A stretch of 64,000 nucleotides of DNA, taken from assembly GCA_963978545.1 (NCBI GenBank), contig OZ021722.1, positions 15,256,801 to 15,320,800 of the forward strand, in the 5' to 3' direction. The DNA is from Linyphia triangularis. Lineage: Eukaryota > Arthropoda > Arachnida > Araneae > Linyphiidae. Below, one piece after another: positions 10,634 to 23,200 of this stretch. Every line of letters begins with the position of its first letter. Position 1 is the first letter of the stretch. The translations under genes were made by a program, and so were the position numbers. The notes under the pieces are model-generated. The model was not told the origin of the DNA. It did no database searches and was given only the letters and a program-made list of their open reading frames with translations.

Positions 10634-10636
10634 TTA
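10634..10636 (-). other. In-frame stop codon inside the H2C2 domain
   Basis: TAA on the minus strand, with the same reading frame coding for recognisable Pol sequence on both sides. It lies between the first and second zinc-binding His. A single point change would explain it; no frameshift is present. Confidence 0.9.
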
Positions 10637-12529
10637 TCCATGTTCTCTAGTCACAAGTAACTCGGTAAATTTACAGCGTCGAGGAAGAATTACAGGATGC
10701 TTTTCACCAAAGCATAAATCTGCTTCGAGCAACCGTCCAGTAATTCGTAACAAAGAGTCTTGATCCAAATAAGGCACTAAACTCTTTATTTCCGAGTTAT
10801 TCTGAAGTTGCTTGTTACTTCTTAAAGCTGATATTTCAGCAGAATAGAATTCGGTTTGAACGTATTTGATCCAAAAATATTCAGCATTTTGTATCTCATC
10901 TGCAGTAAGATACAAGCTCAATGATTTATTTAAGTTTTTAACATTGTTCACGAATCGAAAAATCCATGCGGTTACTCTCAAAAGTTTTTTAAGACTGCTG
11001 AATCGTTCTATGTCGACAAGAGATTCCTTCGGTTGGGTAACTGCCACATGCACACTGGAACGAAGTTCCAATTCTTCAGAACAAAGTTCCGAATCTAAAA
11101 TTGGACGATGAAGATTTGGCCAATGGTCAGGTGGTAGTTTAAGCCAAGGTGGACCGTTCCACCACAGTTCGTTTTGCACTAAATTGAGAGCAGATGTACC
11201 ACGCAAAATGAGATCAGCAGGATTGTCCTTTCCTGGACAGTGTCCCCACCGGATAGGGTCGGAGAGCATTTGGATTTCTGCAACACGATTTTTTACGTAA
11301 GGTTTGAATGTTGAAGAATCGCCGCGAATCCAGTAGTACGAAATAAGAGAATCTGTCCAGTAGTAAATGTTGGCGTCGAATCTGAGGCAAGTTGATACCT
11401 GTTTAGCCAACCTAGCTGACAATAAAGCTGCTGTCAATTCAAGTCGGGGCACTGTCATTGACTTCAAAGGTGCTACACGACCCTTCGAGCAAATAAAACT
11501 CGTCTCAATTTCATTGTTACGAGTAACAAAACGCAAGTACAATACTGTACCGTAGGCTGTCTTACTCGAGTCGGAGAAACAGTGTATCTCAAACATTGAT
11601 ACATCTTGTTCTAATTTACCTAAATAGTACCGAGGTATCTTTATCTCAGTCAAGTCCTCAGCTTCGCTACTCCACTGCTGCCACTGGTGGCGTAGCTTTG
11701 GAGGAAGTTCCGAGTCCCAGTCCACTCCCAGAGTCCAAAGATCTTGAAGTACACGTTTCAGTTTGATGACAAATGGGCCGATAATCCCTATAGGGTCGAA
11801 GATACGCCCAACTACACTTAGAATAAATCTCTTTGATTCGATTTTACGAGACATAAACTTCAATAAGTCTTTCGGATCAAAATAAATCAAATCTCTTTCT
11901 GGATCCCAAGAAAGTCCTAAAACCTTAATCGGTAGACTAAGATCAACAGCAACAGTTTCAGAGAATTCTGGCTCAACCCTTTCTTGTTGCCATAACAAAT
12001 AAAGTTGCTTCGAGTTAGTTCGCCACTTGCGGAGTAACATGCCAGCATCACTGAATATTTGCAAGCACTCCATGGAGGTACGTAGAGCGTCCTGAACATC
12101 ATTTCGGCCGGATATGACGTCATCAACATACACAGAGCTGTTTAGCAAATTAAATGTATGAGGATACTGTTCCTTGTATTTTTTGAAATGATGTTTTAAA
12201 GTTGCTGCAAGCAGGTATGGACTAGGCCTAAGTCCAAAAAGAACTCTCGTGAAATTTAGAACGTAGGGATCATTGTTTAGATTATCAGTCCAGAAGAAAC
12301 GCGTGAAATCTCGATCAGCAAGGTCCAATTCAATTTGAAGGAAAGCCGATTTCACATCAGCTGTAAAGGCCACATAATTTTCTCGAAATCTCAGAAGCAG
12401 TTCTAGGATATTAGGATGCAAATTTGGTAACGTATATAGACTTTCATTTAAAGAAATGTTTTTATCTTCGTGAGCTGAACCATCGAAAACGACTCGAAGC
12501 CGACTTGTGGTTTTGTCGCTACGTATAGG
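10634..12529 (-). pseudogene. BEL/Pao pol 5'-truncated part: RT and RNase H
   Basis: Residues are counted from the first codon left at the satellite junction (12527-12529). The RT core shows LRVVFDGS (11-18), the motif A Asp58 in TADVKSAF, LFGLRPSPYLL, and the catalytic YVDD at 134-137. A Pao-type RNase H follows, with Asp320 (CFSDSS), Glu364 (VPRLELTAA), Asp393 (YYWTDS) and Asp439 (NPADL). The usual Ser before the RG of the NPAD-SRG motif is Leu here. The WWNGPPWL block and the start of the H2C2 region (HPVILP, first His at 630) close the frame, which ends in TAA at 10634-10636. There is no initiation codon: the frame runs straight into satellite sequence, and the N-terminal fingers, protease and gag are missing. 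In an intact element this protein would copy the RNA into DNA and remove the RNA strand. Active-site residues look preserved, suggesting a fairly recent source copy. Confidence 0.92.
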
Positions 12530-12701
12530 AGAATCTCCAATTCCAATTTTATAACACTCACTAAATAAGAAGTGGGTCTATAGTTGGTTCAACATGTGCA
12601 AATTTCTCAAAAATAAAATTTCCCCATTGAAAACACATGGCGGACTGTTCAATGAATTATTGTTCAAAAAGTAAAATTTTCAAATTTTTTTCTGGTTTGT
12701 G
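12530..12701. repeat. Satellite resumes: partial short monomer
   Basis: The satellite restarts at about monomer position 16 (TATAGG, 12524-12529, shared with the element). The partial monomer is CCAATT type and has the private change GGTTCAACATG. Confidence 0.92.
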
Positions 12702-13590
12702 ATATTGAAGCTCATATATAGGAGAATATCGAATTTGAATTTTATAACACTCACTAAATAAGAAGTGGGTCTAAAGTTGGTCCTAAAAATTGAACTTTCA
12801 AAATTTTCGTTTAAAATTTTTCCCACGTTAACAGTATGGAAAATTACACACTTCTGAATTTTCAAAATTTTACAATCATTTTGCAACTAGGGTAACAGAA
12901 ATTGTCATCCGAATCGATTTCCACATTCAAGTGGTTATTAAAATGAAATTTTACTTCTCAAAATTCGGTTATTGCCAAAAAAATCTTTATATCCCTTTGA
13001 ATATACATTAAACTTGCCAATCCTTATACAATTTTCCAATTCTCAATTTTCGATTTTTAGCCTTAATTTGTAGCCTAGGATAATAAAAGTCATCTTCCGA
13101 TTTCTTTCTGATCCTCAATTTGCTCATGAAATATTATTTTAGTACACAAAATCGAAGCAATGCTACGTAAAATAAAGCCTCAAAACAGTTTCTGAGCGCT
13201 TTCGTTTCAAAATTTCAACTTTTCATAGAGCTATGCAAAAATAGTTTTTTTTGCCAAAATTTTGAAATTTGTTTGATTTTTAATGTGTTTTTGAATAAAA
13301 AAACACAATTTGGAACCATTTGTTAAAAATGAAATTTTCCATTCAACTACACTCAAAACTGAAATATTTCAAGATTTTCGAAAAATTGAATTTTTTATTT
13401 TTAGAATACTTTTTTTAATTAAAATTTGGTACAAGAATAATTATAAAACATATATCCAACTGCAATTCGCAATTCGAAAGCATTTGAGCAATTTTCTTGA
13501 AAATACAATTCCCCATTGAAATCACATGGCGGACTATTCAATGAATAATTGTTCAAAAAGTAAAATTTTCAAAATTTTTTCCCGTTTGTG
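12702..13590. repeat. Long monomer L5
   Basis: Full-length; module start at 12779. It is nearly identical to L4 (7774) including the private CCCACGTTAAC variant, at an offset of exactly 4928 bases. Confidence 0.94.
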
Positions 13591-14218
13591 ATATGGAAGC
13601 TTATATATAGGAGAGTCTCCATTTTCAATTTTATAACACTCACTAAATAAAAAGTGGGTCTAAAGTTGTTCCAAAAAGTGCAATTTTCTAAAAAATAAAA
13701 TTCCCCCATTGAAAACACATGGTGGACTATTCAATGAATAATTGTTCAAAAATTAAAATTTTCAAAATTTTTTTCCCGTGTGTGATATTGAAGCTTATAT
13801 ATAGGAGAATCTCCAATTCCAATTTTATAACACTTACTAAATAAGAAGTGGGTCTAAAGTTGTTCCAAAAAGTGCAATTTTCTAAAAAATAAAATTTCCC
13901 CATTGAAAACACATGGCGGACTGTTCAATGAATTATTGTTCAAAAAGTAAAATTTTCAAAATTTTTTCCGGTGTGTGGTATTGGAGCTTATATATCGGAG
14001 AATCTCCAATTCCAATTTTATAACACTCACTAAATAAGAAGTGGGTCTATAGTTGGTTCAAAATGTGCAAATTTCTCAAAAATAAAATTTCTCCATTGAA
14101 AACACATGGCGGACTGTTCAATGAATTATTGTTCAAAAAGTAAAATTTTCAAATTTTTATCTGGTTTGTGATATTGAAGATCATATATAGGAGAATATCG
14201 AATTTGAAATTTATAACA
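13591..14218. repeat. Short monomers ending in a broken copy
   Basis: Three full short monomers plus about 50 bases of a fourth. The third has the TATATCGG variant seen at 6321. The last breaks after GAAATTTATAACA at about 14217, where a module fragment is joined. Confidence 0.9.
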
Positions 14219-14584
14219 AATAGTTTTGGCAAAAATAGTTTTTTTTGCCAAAATTTTGAAATTTGTTAGATTTTTAATGTGTTTTTGAATAAAAAAACAC
14301 AATTTGGAACCATTTGTTAAAAATGAAATTTTCCATTCAAATACACTCAAAACTGAAATATTTCAAGATTTTCGAAAAATTGAATTTTTTATTTTTAGAA
14401 TACTTTTTTTAATTAAAATTTGGTACAAGAATAACTATAAAACATATATCCAACTGCAATTCGCAATTTGAAAGCATTTGAGCAATTTTCTCGAAAATAC
14501 AATTCCCCAATGAATTCACATGGCGGACTATTCAATGAATAATTGTTCAAAAATTAAAATTTTCAAAATTTTTTCCCGTTTGTG
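14219..14584. repeat. 5'-truncated long monomer (module 3' half only)
   Basis: The module sequence starts abruptly at the poly-T/TTGCCAAAATTTTG region, so the first ~450 bp of the module are missing. The joint carries an extra AATAGTTTTGGC just before AAAAATAGTTTTTTTTGCC. The TTTTGGCAAAAA at the joint is nearly the reverse complement of the TTTTTTGCCAAAA that follows, giving a local inverted repeat. Confidence 0.88.
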
Positions 14585-14777
14585 ATATAGAAGCTTATAT
14601 ATAGGAGAATATCCAATTTCAATTTTATAACACTCACTAAATAAAAAATGGGTCTAAAGTTGTTCCAAAAAGTGCAATTTTCTCAAAAATAAGATTTCGC
14701 CATTGAAAACACATGACGGACTGTTCAATCAATTATTTTTCAAAAAGAAATATTTTCAAAATTTTTTCCGGTTTGTT
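14585..14777. repeat. Single short monomer
   Basis: Exactly 193 bp, with GATATAGAAGC head and AAAAAATGGGTC variant. It separates the truncated and full long copies. Confidence 0.92.
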
Positions 14778-15672
14778 ATATTGAAGCTCATATATAGGAG
14801 AATCTCCTATTCGACTTTTATAACACTCACTAAATAAGAAGTGGGTCTAAAGTTGGTCCTAAAAATTGAACTTTCACAATTTTGGTTTAAAATTTTTCCC
14901 ATGTTAACAGTATGGAAAATTTAGCACTTCTGAATTTTCAAAATTTTACAATCATTTTGCGACTATGGTAACAGAAATTGTCATCCGAATCGATTTCCAC
15001 ATTCAAGTGGTAATTAAAATGAAATTTTACTTCTCAAAATTCGGTTATTGCCAAAAAAATCTTTCTATCCCTTTGAATATACATTAAACTTGCCAATCCT
15101 TAGGCAATTTTCCAATTCTCAATTTTCGAATTTTAACCTTAATTTGTAGCCTAGGATAATACAAGTAATCTTCCGATTTCTTTCTGATCATCAATTTGCT
15201 CATGAAATATTATTTTAGTACACAAAATCGAAGCAATGCTACGTAAAATAAAGCCTCAAAACAGTTTCTGAGCGCTTTCGTTTCAAAATTTCAACTTCTC
15301 ATAGAGCTATTCAAAAATAGTTTGGTTTTTTTTGCCAAAATTTTGAAATTTGTTTGATTTTTAATGTGTTTTTGAATAAAAAAACACAATTTGGAACCAT
15401 TTGTTAAAAATGAAATTTTCCATTCAAATACACTCAAAACTGAAATATTTCAAGATTTTCAAAAAATTGAATTTCTTATTTTTAGAATACTTTTTTTAAA
15501 TTAAAATTTGGTACAATAATAACTATAAAACATATATCCAACTGTAATTCGCAATTTGAAAGCATTTGAGCAATTTTCTCGAAAATACAATTCCCCATTG
15601 AATTCACATGGCGGACTATTCAATAAATAATTGTTCAAAAATTAAAATTTTCAAAATTTTTTCCCGTTTGTG
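14778..15672. repeat. Long monomer L6
   Basis: Full-length (895 bp); module start at 14855. Private changes include TTTTGGTTTAAAA, GCGACTATGG and an enlarged TAGTTTGGTTTTTTTTGCC tract. It is one of the more diverged long copies. Confidence 0.92.
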
Positions 15673-17023
15673 ATATTGAAGCTTATATATAGGAGAATCT
15701 CCAATTCCAATTTTATAACACTCACTAAATAAGAAGTGGGTCTATAGTTGGTTCAAAATGTGCAAATTTCTCAAAAATAAAATTTCCCCATTGAAAACAC
15801 ATGGCGGACTGTTCAATGAATTATTGTTCAAAAAGTAAAATTTTCAAAATTTTTTCCGGTTTGTGATATCGAAGCTCATATATAGGAGAATCTCGAATTT
15901 GAATTTTATAACACTCACTAAATAAGAAGTGGGTCTAAAGTTGTTCCAAAAAGTGCAATTTTCTCAAAAATAAGATTTCGCCATTGAAAACACATGACGG
16001 ACTGTTCAATGAATAATTGTTCAAAAATTAAAATTTTCAAAATTTTTTCCCGTGTGTGATATTGAAGCTTATATATAGGAGAATCTCTAATTCCAATTTT
16101 ATAACACTTACTAAATAAGAAGTGGGTCTAAAGTTGTTCCAAAAAGTGCAATTTTCTAAAAAATAAAATTTCCCCATTGAAAACACATGGCGGACTGTTC
16201 AATGAATTATTGTTCAAAAAGTAAAATTTTCAAAATTTTTTCCATTGTGTGATATTGAAGCTTATATATAGGAGAATCTCCATTTTCAATTTTATAACAC
16301 TCACTAAATAAAAAGTGGGTCTAAAGTTGTTCCAAAAAGTGCAATTTTCTAAAAAATAAAATTTCCCCATTGAAAACACATGGCGGACTGTTCAATGAAT
16401 TATTGTTCAAAAAGTAAAATTTTCAAAATTTTTTCCGGTTTGTGATATTGAAGCTTATATATAGGAGAATCTCCAATTCCAATTTTATAACACTCACTAA
16501 ATAAGAAGTGGGTCTATAGTTGGTTCGAAATGTGCAATTTTCTCAAAAATAAAATTTCACAATTGAAAACACATGGCGGACTGTTCAATGAATTATTGTT
16601 CGAAAAGTAAAATTTTCAAAATTTTTTCCGGTGTGTGATATTGAAGCTCATATATAGGAGAATCTCGAATTTGAATTTTATAACACTCACTAAATAAGAA
16701 GTGGATCTAAAGTTGTTCCAAAAAGTGCAATTTTCTCAAAAATAAGATTTCGCCATTGAAAACACATGACGGACTATTCAATGAATAATTTTTCAAAAAG
16801 TAAAATTTTCAAAATTTTTTCCGGTGTGTGATATTGAAACTTATATATAGGAGAATCTCCAATTCCAATTTTATAACACTCACTAAATAAGAAGTGGGTC
16901 TATAGTTGGTTCAAAATGTGCAATTTTCTCAAAAATAAGATTTCGCCATTGAAAACACATGACGGACTGTTCAATGAATTATTTTTCAAAAAGTAAAATT
17001 TTCAAAATTCTTTCCGGTTTGTG
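15673..17023. repeat. Satellite, short-monomer run (7 copies)
   Basis: 1351 bp, exactly 7 x 193. Its order of variants resembles that in 3480-4640, including the TTTTCCATTGTGTG monomer (16240, compare 4246). Confidence 0.94.
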
Positions 17024-20000
17024 ATATTGAAGCTCATATATAGGAGAATATCCTATTCGAATTTTATAACACTCACTAAATAAGAAGTGGGTCTAAAGTT
17101 GGTCCTAAAAATTGAACTTTCAAAATTTTCGTTTAAAATTTTTCCCATGTTAACAGTATGGAAAATTACACACTTCTGAATTTTCAAAATTTTACAATCA
17201 TTTTGCAACTAGGGTAACAGAAATTGTCATCCGAATCGATTTCCACATTCAAGTGGTTATTAAAATGAAATTTTACTTCTCAAAATTCGGTTATTGCCAA
17301 AAAAATCTTTATATCCCTTTGAATATACATTAAACTTGCCAATCCTTAGGTAATTTTCCAATTCTCAATTTTCGAATTTTAACCTTAATTTGTAGCCTAG
17401 GATAATAAAAGTCATCTTCCGATTTCTTTCTGATCATCAATTTGCTCATGAAATATTATTTTAGTACACAAAATCGAAGCAATGCAACGTAAAATAAAGC
17501 CTCAAAACAGTTTCTGAGCGCTTCCGTTTCAAAATTTCAACTTCTCATAGAGCTATGCAAAAATAGTTTTTTTTGCCAAAATTATTAAATTTGTTTGATT
17601 TTTAATGTGTTTTTGAATAAAAAAACACAATTTGGAACCATTTGTTAAAAATGAAATTTTCCATTCAAATACACTCAAAACTGAAATATTTCAAGATTTT
17701 CGAAAAATTGAATTTTTTATTTTTAGAATACTTTTTTTTAATTAAAATTTGGTACAAGAATAATTATAAAACATATATCCAACTGCAATTCGCAATTCGA
17801 AAGCATTTAAGCAATTTTCTTGAAAATACAATTCCCCATTGAAATCACATGGCGGACTATTCAATGAATAATTGTTCAAAAAGTAAAATTTTCAAAATTT
17901 TTTCCCGTTTGTGATATGGAAGCTTATATATAGGAGAATCTCCAATTCCAATTTTATAACACTTACTAAATAAGAAGTGGGTCTAAAGTTGTTCCAAAAA
18001 GTGCAATTTTCTAAAAAATAAAATTTCCCCATTGAAAACACATGGCGGACTGTTCAATGAATTATTGTTCAAAAAGTAAAATTTTCAAAATTTTTTCCGG
18101 TGTGTGATAGTGAAGCTTATATATAGGAGAATCTCCAATTCCAATTTTATAACACTCACTAAATAAGAAGTGGGTCTATAGTTGGTTCAAAATGTGCAAA
18201 TTTCTCAAAAATAAAATTTCCCCATTGAAAACACATGGCGGACTGTTCAATGAATTATTGTTCAAAAAGTAAAATTTTCAAATTTTTTTCTGGTTTGTGA
18301 TATTGAAGCTCATATATAGGAGAATATCGAATTTGAATTTTATAACACTCACTAAATAAGAAGTGGGTCTAAAGTTGGTCCTAAAAATTGAACTTTCAAA
18401 ATTTTCGTTTAAAATTTTTCCCATGTTAACAGTATGGAAAATTACACACTTCTGAATTTTCAAAATTTTACAATCATTTTGCAACTAGGGTAACAGAAAT
18501 TGTCATCCGAATCGATTTCCACATTCAAGTGGTTATTAAAATGAAATTTTACTTCTCAAAATTCGGTTATTGCCAAAAAAAATCTTTATATCCCTTTGAA
18601 TATACATTAAACTTGCCAATCCTTATACAATTTTCCAATTCTCAATTTTCGATTTTTAACCTCAATTTGTAGCCTAGGATAATGAAAGTCATCTTCCGAT
18701 TTCTTTCTGATCATCAATTTGCTCATGAAATATTATTTTAGTACACAAAATCGAAGCAATGCTACGTAAAATAAAGCCTCAAAACAGTTTCTGAGCGCTT
18801 TCGTTTCAAAATTTCAACTTCTCATAGAGCTATTCAAAAATAGTTTTTTTTGCCAAAATTTTGAAATTTGTTTGATTTTTAATGTGTTTTTGAATAAAAA
18901 AACACAATTTGGAACCATTTGTTAAAAATGAAATTTTCCATTCAAATACACTCAAAACTGAAATATTTCAAGATTTTCGAAAAATTGAATTTTTTATTTT
19001 TAGAATACTTTTTTTAATTAAAATTTGGTACAAGAATAACTATAAAACATATATCCAACTGCAATTCGCAATTTGAAAGCATTTGAGCAATTTTCTCGAA
19101 AATACAATTCCCCAATGAATTCACATGGCGGACTATTCAATGAATAATTGTTCAAAAATTAAAATTTTCAAAATTTTTTCCCGTTTGTGATATTGAAGCT
19201 TATATATAGGAGAATATCCAATTTCAATTTTATAACACTCACTAAATAAAAAATGGGTCTAAAGTTGTTCCAAAAAGTGCAATTTTCTCAAAAATAAGAT
19301 TTCGCCATTGAAAACACATGACGGACTGTTCAATGAATTATTTTTCAAAAAGTAAAATTTTCAAAATTTTTTCCGGTTTGGGATATTGAAGCTCATATAT
19401 AGGAGAATCTCCTATTGAAATTTTATAACACTCACTAAATAAGAAGTGGGTCTAAAGTTGGTCCTAAAAATTGAACTTTCAAAATTTTCGTTTAAAATTT
19501 TTCCCATGTTAACAGTATGGAAAATTTCACACTTCTAAATTTTCAAAATTTTACAATCATTTTGCAACTAGGGTAACAGATATTGTCATCCGAATCGATT
19601 TCCACATTCAAGTGGTTATTAAAATGAAATTTTACTTCTCAAAATTCGGTTATTGCCAAAAAAAATCTTTATATCCCTTTGAATATACATTAAACTTGCC
19701 AATCCTTAGGTAATTTTCCAATTCTCAATTTTCGAATTTTAACCTTAATTTGTAGCCTAGGAAAATAAAAGTCATCTTCCGATTTCTTTCTGATCATCAA
19801 TTTGCTCATGAAATATTATTTTAGTACACAAAATCGAAGCAATGCAACGTAAAATAAAGCCTCAAAACAGTTTCTGAGCGCTTCCGTTTCAAAATTTCAA
19901 CTTCTCATAGAGCTATGCAAAAATAGTTTTTTTTGCCAAAATTATTAAATTTGTTTGATTTTTAATGTGTTTTTGAATAAAAAAACACAATTTGGAACCA

Positions 20001-20273
20001 TTTGTTAAAAATGAAATTTTCCATTCAAATACACTCAAAACTGAAATATTTCAAGATTTTCGAAAAATTGAATTTTTTATTTTTAGAATACTTTTTTTTA
20101 ATTAAAATTTGGTACAAGAATAATTATAAAACATATATCCAACTGCAATTCGCAATTCGAAAGCATTTAAGCAATTTTCTTGAAAATACAAATCCCCATT
20201 GAAATCACATGGCGGACTATTCAATGAATAATTGTTCAAAAAGTAAAATTTTCAAAATTTTTTCCCGTTTGTG
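17024..20273. repeat. Three long monomers (L7-L9) with 2 and 1 short monomers between
   Basis: L7 is 17024-17913, L8 18300-19189 and L9 19383-20273. The gaps are exactly two (17914-18299) and one (19190-19382) short monomers. L8 and L9 have one extra A in TTGCCAAAAAAAATC compared with most copies. No gene is seen. Confidence 0.93.
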
Positions 20274-23200
20274 ATATGGAAGATTATATATAGGAGAATC
20301 TCCAATTCCAATTTTATAACACTTACTAAATAAGAAGTGGGTCTAAAGTTGTTCCAAAAAGTGCAATTTTCTAAAAAATAAGATTTCGCCATTGGAAACA
20401 CATGACGGACTATTCAATGAATAATTTTTCAAAAAGTAAAATTTTCAAAATTTGTTCCCGTTTGTGATATTGAAGCTTATATATAGGAGAATCTCCAATT
20501 CCAATTTTATAACACTCACTAAATAAGAAGTGGGTCTATAGTTGGTTCAAAATGTGCAAATTTCTCAAAAATAAAATTTCCCCATTGAAAACACATGGTG
20601 GACTGTTCAATGAATTATTGTTCAAAAAGTAAAATTTTCAAAATTTTTTCCGGTTTGTGATATCGAAGCTCATATATAGGAGAATCTCGAATTTGAATTT
20701 TATAACACTCACTAAATAAGAAGTGGGTCTAAAGTTGTTCCAAAAAGTGCAATTTTCTAAAAAATAAAATTTCCCCATTGAAAACACATGGCGGACTGTT
20801 CAATGAATTATTGTTCAAAAAGTAAAATTTTCAAAATTTTTTCCGGTTTGTGATATTGAAGCTTATATATAGGAGAATCTCCAATTCCAATTTTATAACA
20901 CTCACTAAATAAGAAGTGGGTCTATAGTTGGTTCGAAATGTGCAATTTTCTCAAAAATAAAATTTCACAATTGAAAACACATGGCGGACTGTTCAATGAA
21001 TTATTGTTCGAAAAGTAAAATTTTCAAAATTTTTTCCGGTGTGTGATATTGAAGCTCATATATAGGAGAATCTCGAATTTGAATTTTATAACACTCACTA
21101 AATAAGAAGTGGATCTAAAGTTGTTCCAAAAAGTGCAATTTTCTCAAAAATAAGATTTCGCCATTGAAAACACATGACGGACTATTCAATGAATAATTTT
21201 TCAAAAAGTAAAATTTTCAAAATTTGTTCCGGTGTGTGATATTGAAACTTATATATAGGAGAATCTCCAATTCCAATTTTATAACACTCACTAAATAAGA
21301 AGTGGGTGTATAGTTGGTTCAAAATGTGCAATTTTCTCAAAAATAAGATTTCGCCATTGAAAACACATGACGGACTGTTCAATGAATTATTTTTCAAAAA
21401 GTAAAATTTTCAAAATTCTTTCCGGTTTGTGATATTGAAGCTCATATATAGGAGAATATCCTATTCGAATTTTATAACACTCACTAAATAAGAAGTGGGT
21501 CTAAAGTTGGTCCTAAAAATTGAACTTTCAAAATTTTCGTTTAAAATTTTTCCCATGTTAACAGTATGGAAAATTACACACTTCTGAATTTTCAAAATTT
21601 TACAATCATTTTGCAACTAGGGTAACAGAAATTGTCATCCGAATCGATTTCCACATTCAAGTGGTTATTAAAATGAAATTTTACTTCTCATAATTCGGTT
21701 ATTGCCAAAAAAATCTTTATATCCCTTTGAATATACATTAAACTTGCCAATCCTTAGGTAATTTTCCAATTCTCAATTTTCGAATTTTAACCTTAATTTG
21801 TAGCCTAGGATAATAAAAGTCATCTTCCGATTTCTTTCTGATCATCAATTTGCTCATGAAATATTATTTTAGTACACAAAATCGAAGCAATGCAACGTAA
21901 AATAAAGCCTCAAAACAGTTTCTGAGCGCTTCCGTTTCAAAATTTCAACTTCTCATAGAGCTATGCAAAAATAGTTTTTTTTGCCAAAATTATTAAATTT
22001 GTTTGATTTTTAATGTGTTTTTGAATAAAAAAACACAATTTGGAACCATTTGTTAAAAATGAAATTTTCCATTCAAATACACTCAAAACTGAAATATTTC
22101 AAGATTTTCGAAAAATTGAATTTTTTATTTTTAGAATACTTTTTTTTAATTAAAATTTGGTACAAGAATAATTATAAAACATATATCCAACTGCAATTCG
22201 CAATTCGAAAGCATTTAAGCAATTTTCTTGAAAATACAAATCCCCATTGAAATCACATGGCGGACTATTCAATGAATAATTGTTCAAAAAGTAAAATTTT
22301 CAAAATTTTTTCCCGTTTGTGATATGGAAGCTTATATATAGGAGAATCTCCAATTCCAATTTTATAACACTTACTAAATAAGAAGTGGGTCTAAAGTTGT
22401 TCCAAAAAGTGCAATTTTCTAAAAAATAAGATTTCGCCATTGGAAACACATGACGGACTATTCAATGAATAATTTTTCAAAAAGTAAAATTTTCAAAATT
22501 TGTTCCCGTTTGTGATATTGAAGCTTATATATAGGAGAATCTCCAATTCCAATTTTATAACACTCACTAAATAAGAAGTGGGTCTATAGTTGGTTCGAAA
22601 TGTGCAATTTTCTCAAAAATAAAATTTCACAATTGAAAACACATGGCGGACTGTTCAATGAATTATTGTTCGAAAAGTAAAATTTTCAAAATTTTTTCCG
22701 GTGTGTGATATTGAAGCTCATATATAGGAGAATCTCGAATTTGAATTTTATAACACTCACTAAATAAGAAGTGGATCTAAAGTTGTTCCAAAAAGTGCAA
22801 TTTTCTCAAAAATAAGATTTCGCCATTGAAAACACATGACGGACTATTCAATGAATAATTTTTCAAAAAGTAAAATTTTCAAAATTTTTTCCGGTGTGTG
22901 ATATTGAAACTTATATATAGGAGAATCTCCAATTCCAATTTTATAACACTCACTAAATAAGAAGTGGGTCTATAGTTGGTTCAAAATGTGCAATTTTCTC
23001 AAAAATAAGATTTCGCCATTGAAAACACATGACGGACTGTTCAATGAATTATTTTTCAAAAAGTAAAATTTTCAAAATTTTTTCCGGTTTGTGATATTGA
23101 AGCTCATACATAGGAGAATATCCTATTCGAATTTTATAACACTCACTAAATAAGAAGTGGGTCTAAAGTTGGTCCTAAAAATTGAACTTTCAAAATTTTC

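Larger units (their letters stand above)
9190..12529 (-). mobile_element. Truncated BEL/Pao LTR retrotransposon fragment
   Basis: A 3.3-kb non-satellite island of visibly higher GC, read on the minus strand. From right to left it holds the RT core, RNase H, H2C2 zinc region, integrase with DDE, a DUF5641-like tail, a short noncoding stretch, a purine tract and a partial LTR. Gag, protease, the N-terminal part of RT and the 5' LTR are absent. The order RT-RNase H-IN, the YVDD box and the DUF5641-like C-terminus are typical of BEL/Pao. An in-frame stop at 10634-10636 breaks pol. The right end joins the satellite through a shared TATAGG (12524-12529). No target-site duplication is visible. The fragment is dead as it stands. 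Confidence 0.93.

Noticed and set aside
10340..11555. Plus-strand and alternative-frame open frames opposite pol (for example 10340-10561, 10866-11111, 11367-11555)
   Set aside because: They are shadows of the minus-strand pol frame, which has clear domain motifs.
18278..18484. 68-codon minus-strand open frame repeated in about 18 long monomers
   Set aside because: It spans the monomer/module border, changes start and stop with single substitutions, has AT-driven composition (Lys, Ile, Phe, Asn) and no domain. It repeats only because the satellite repeats.
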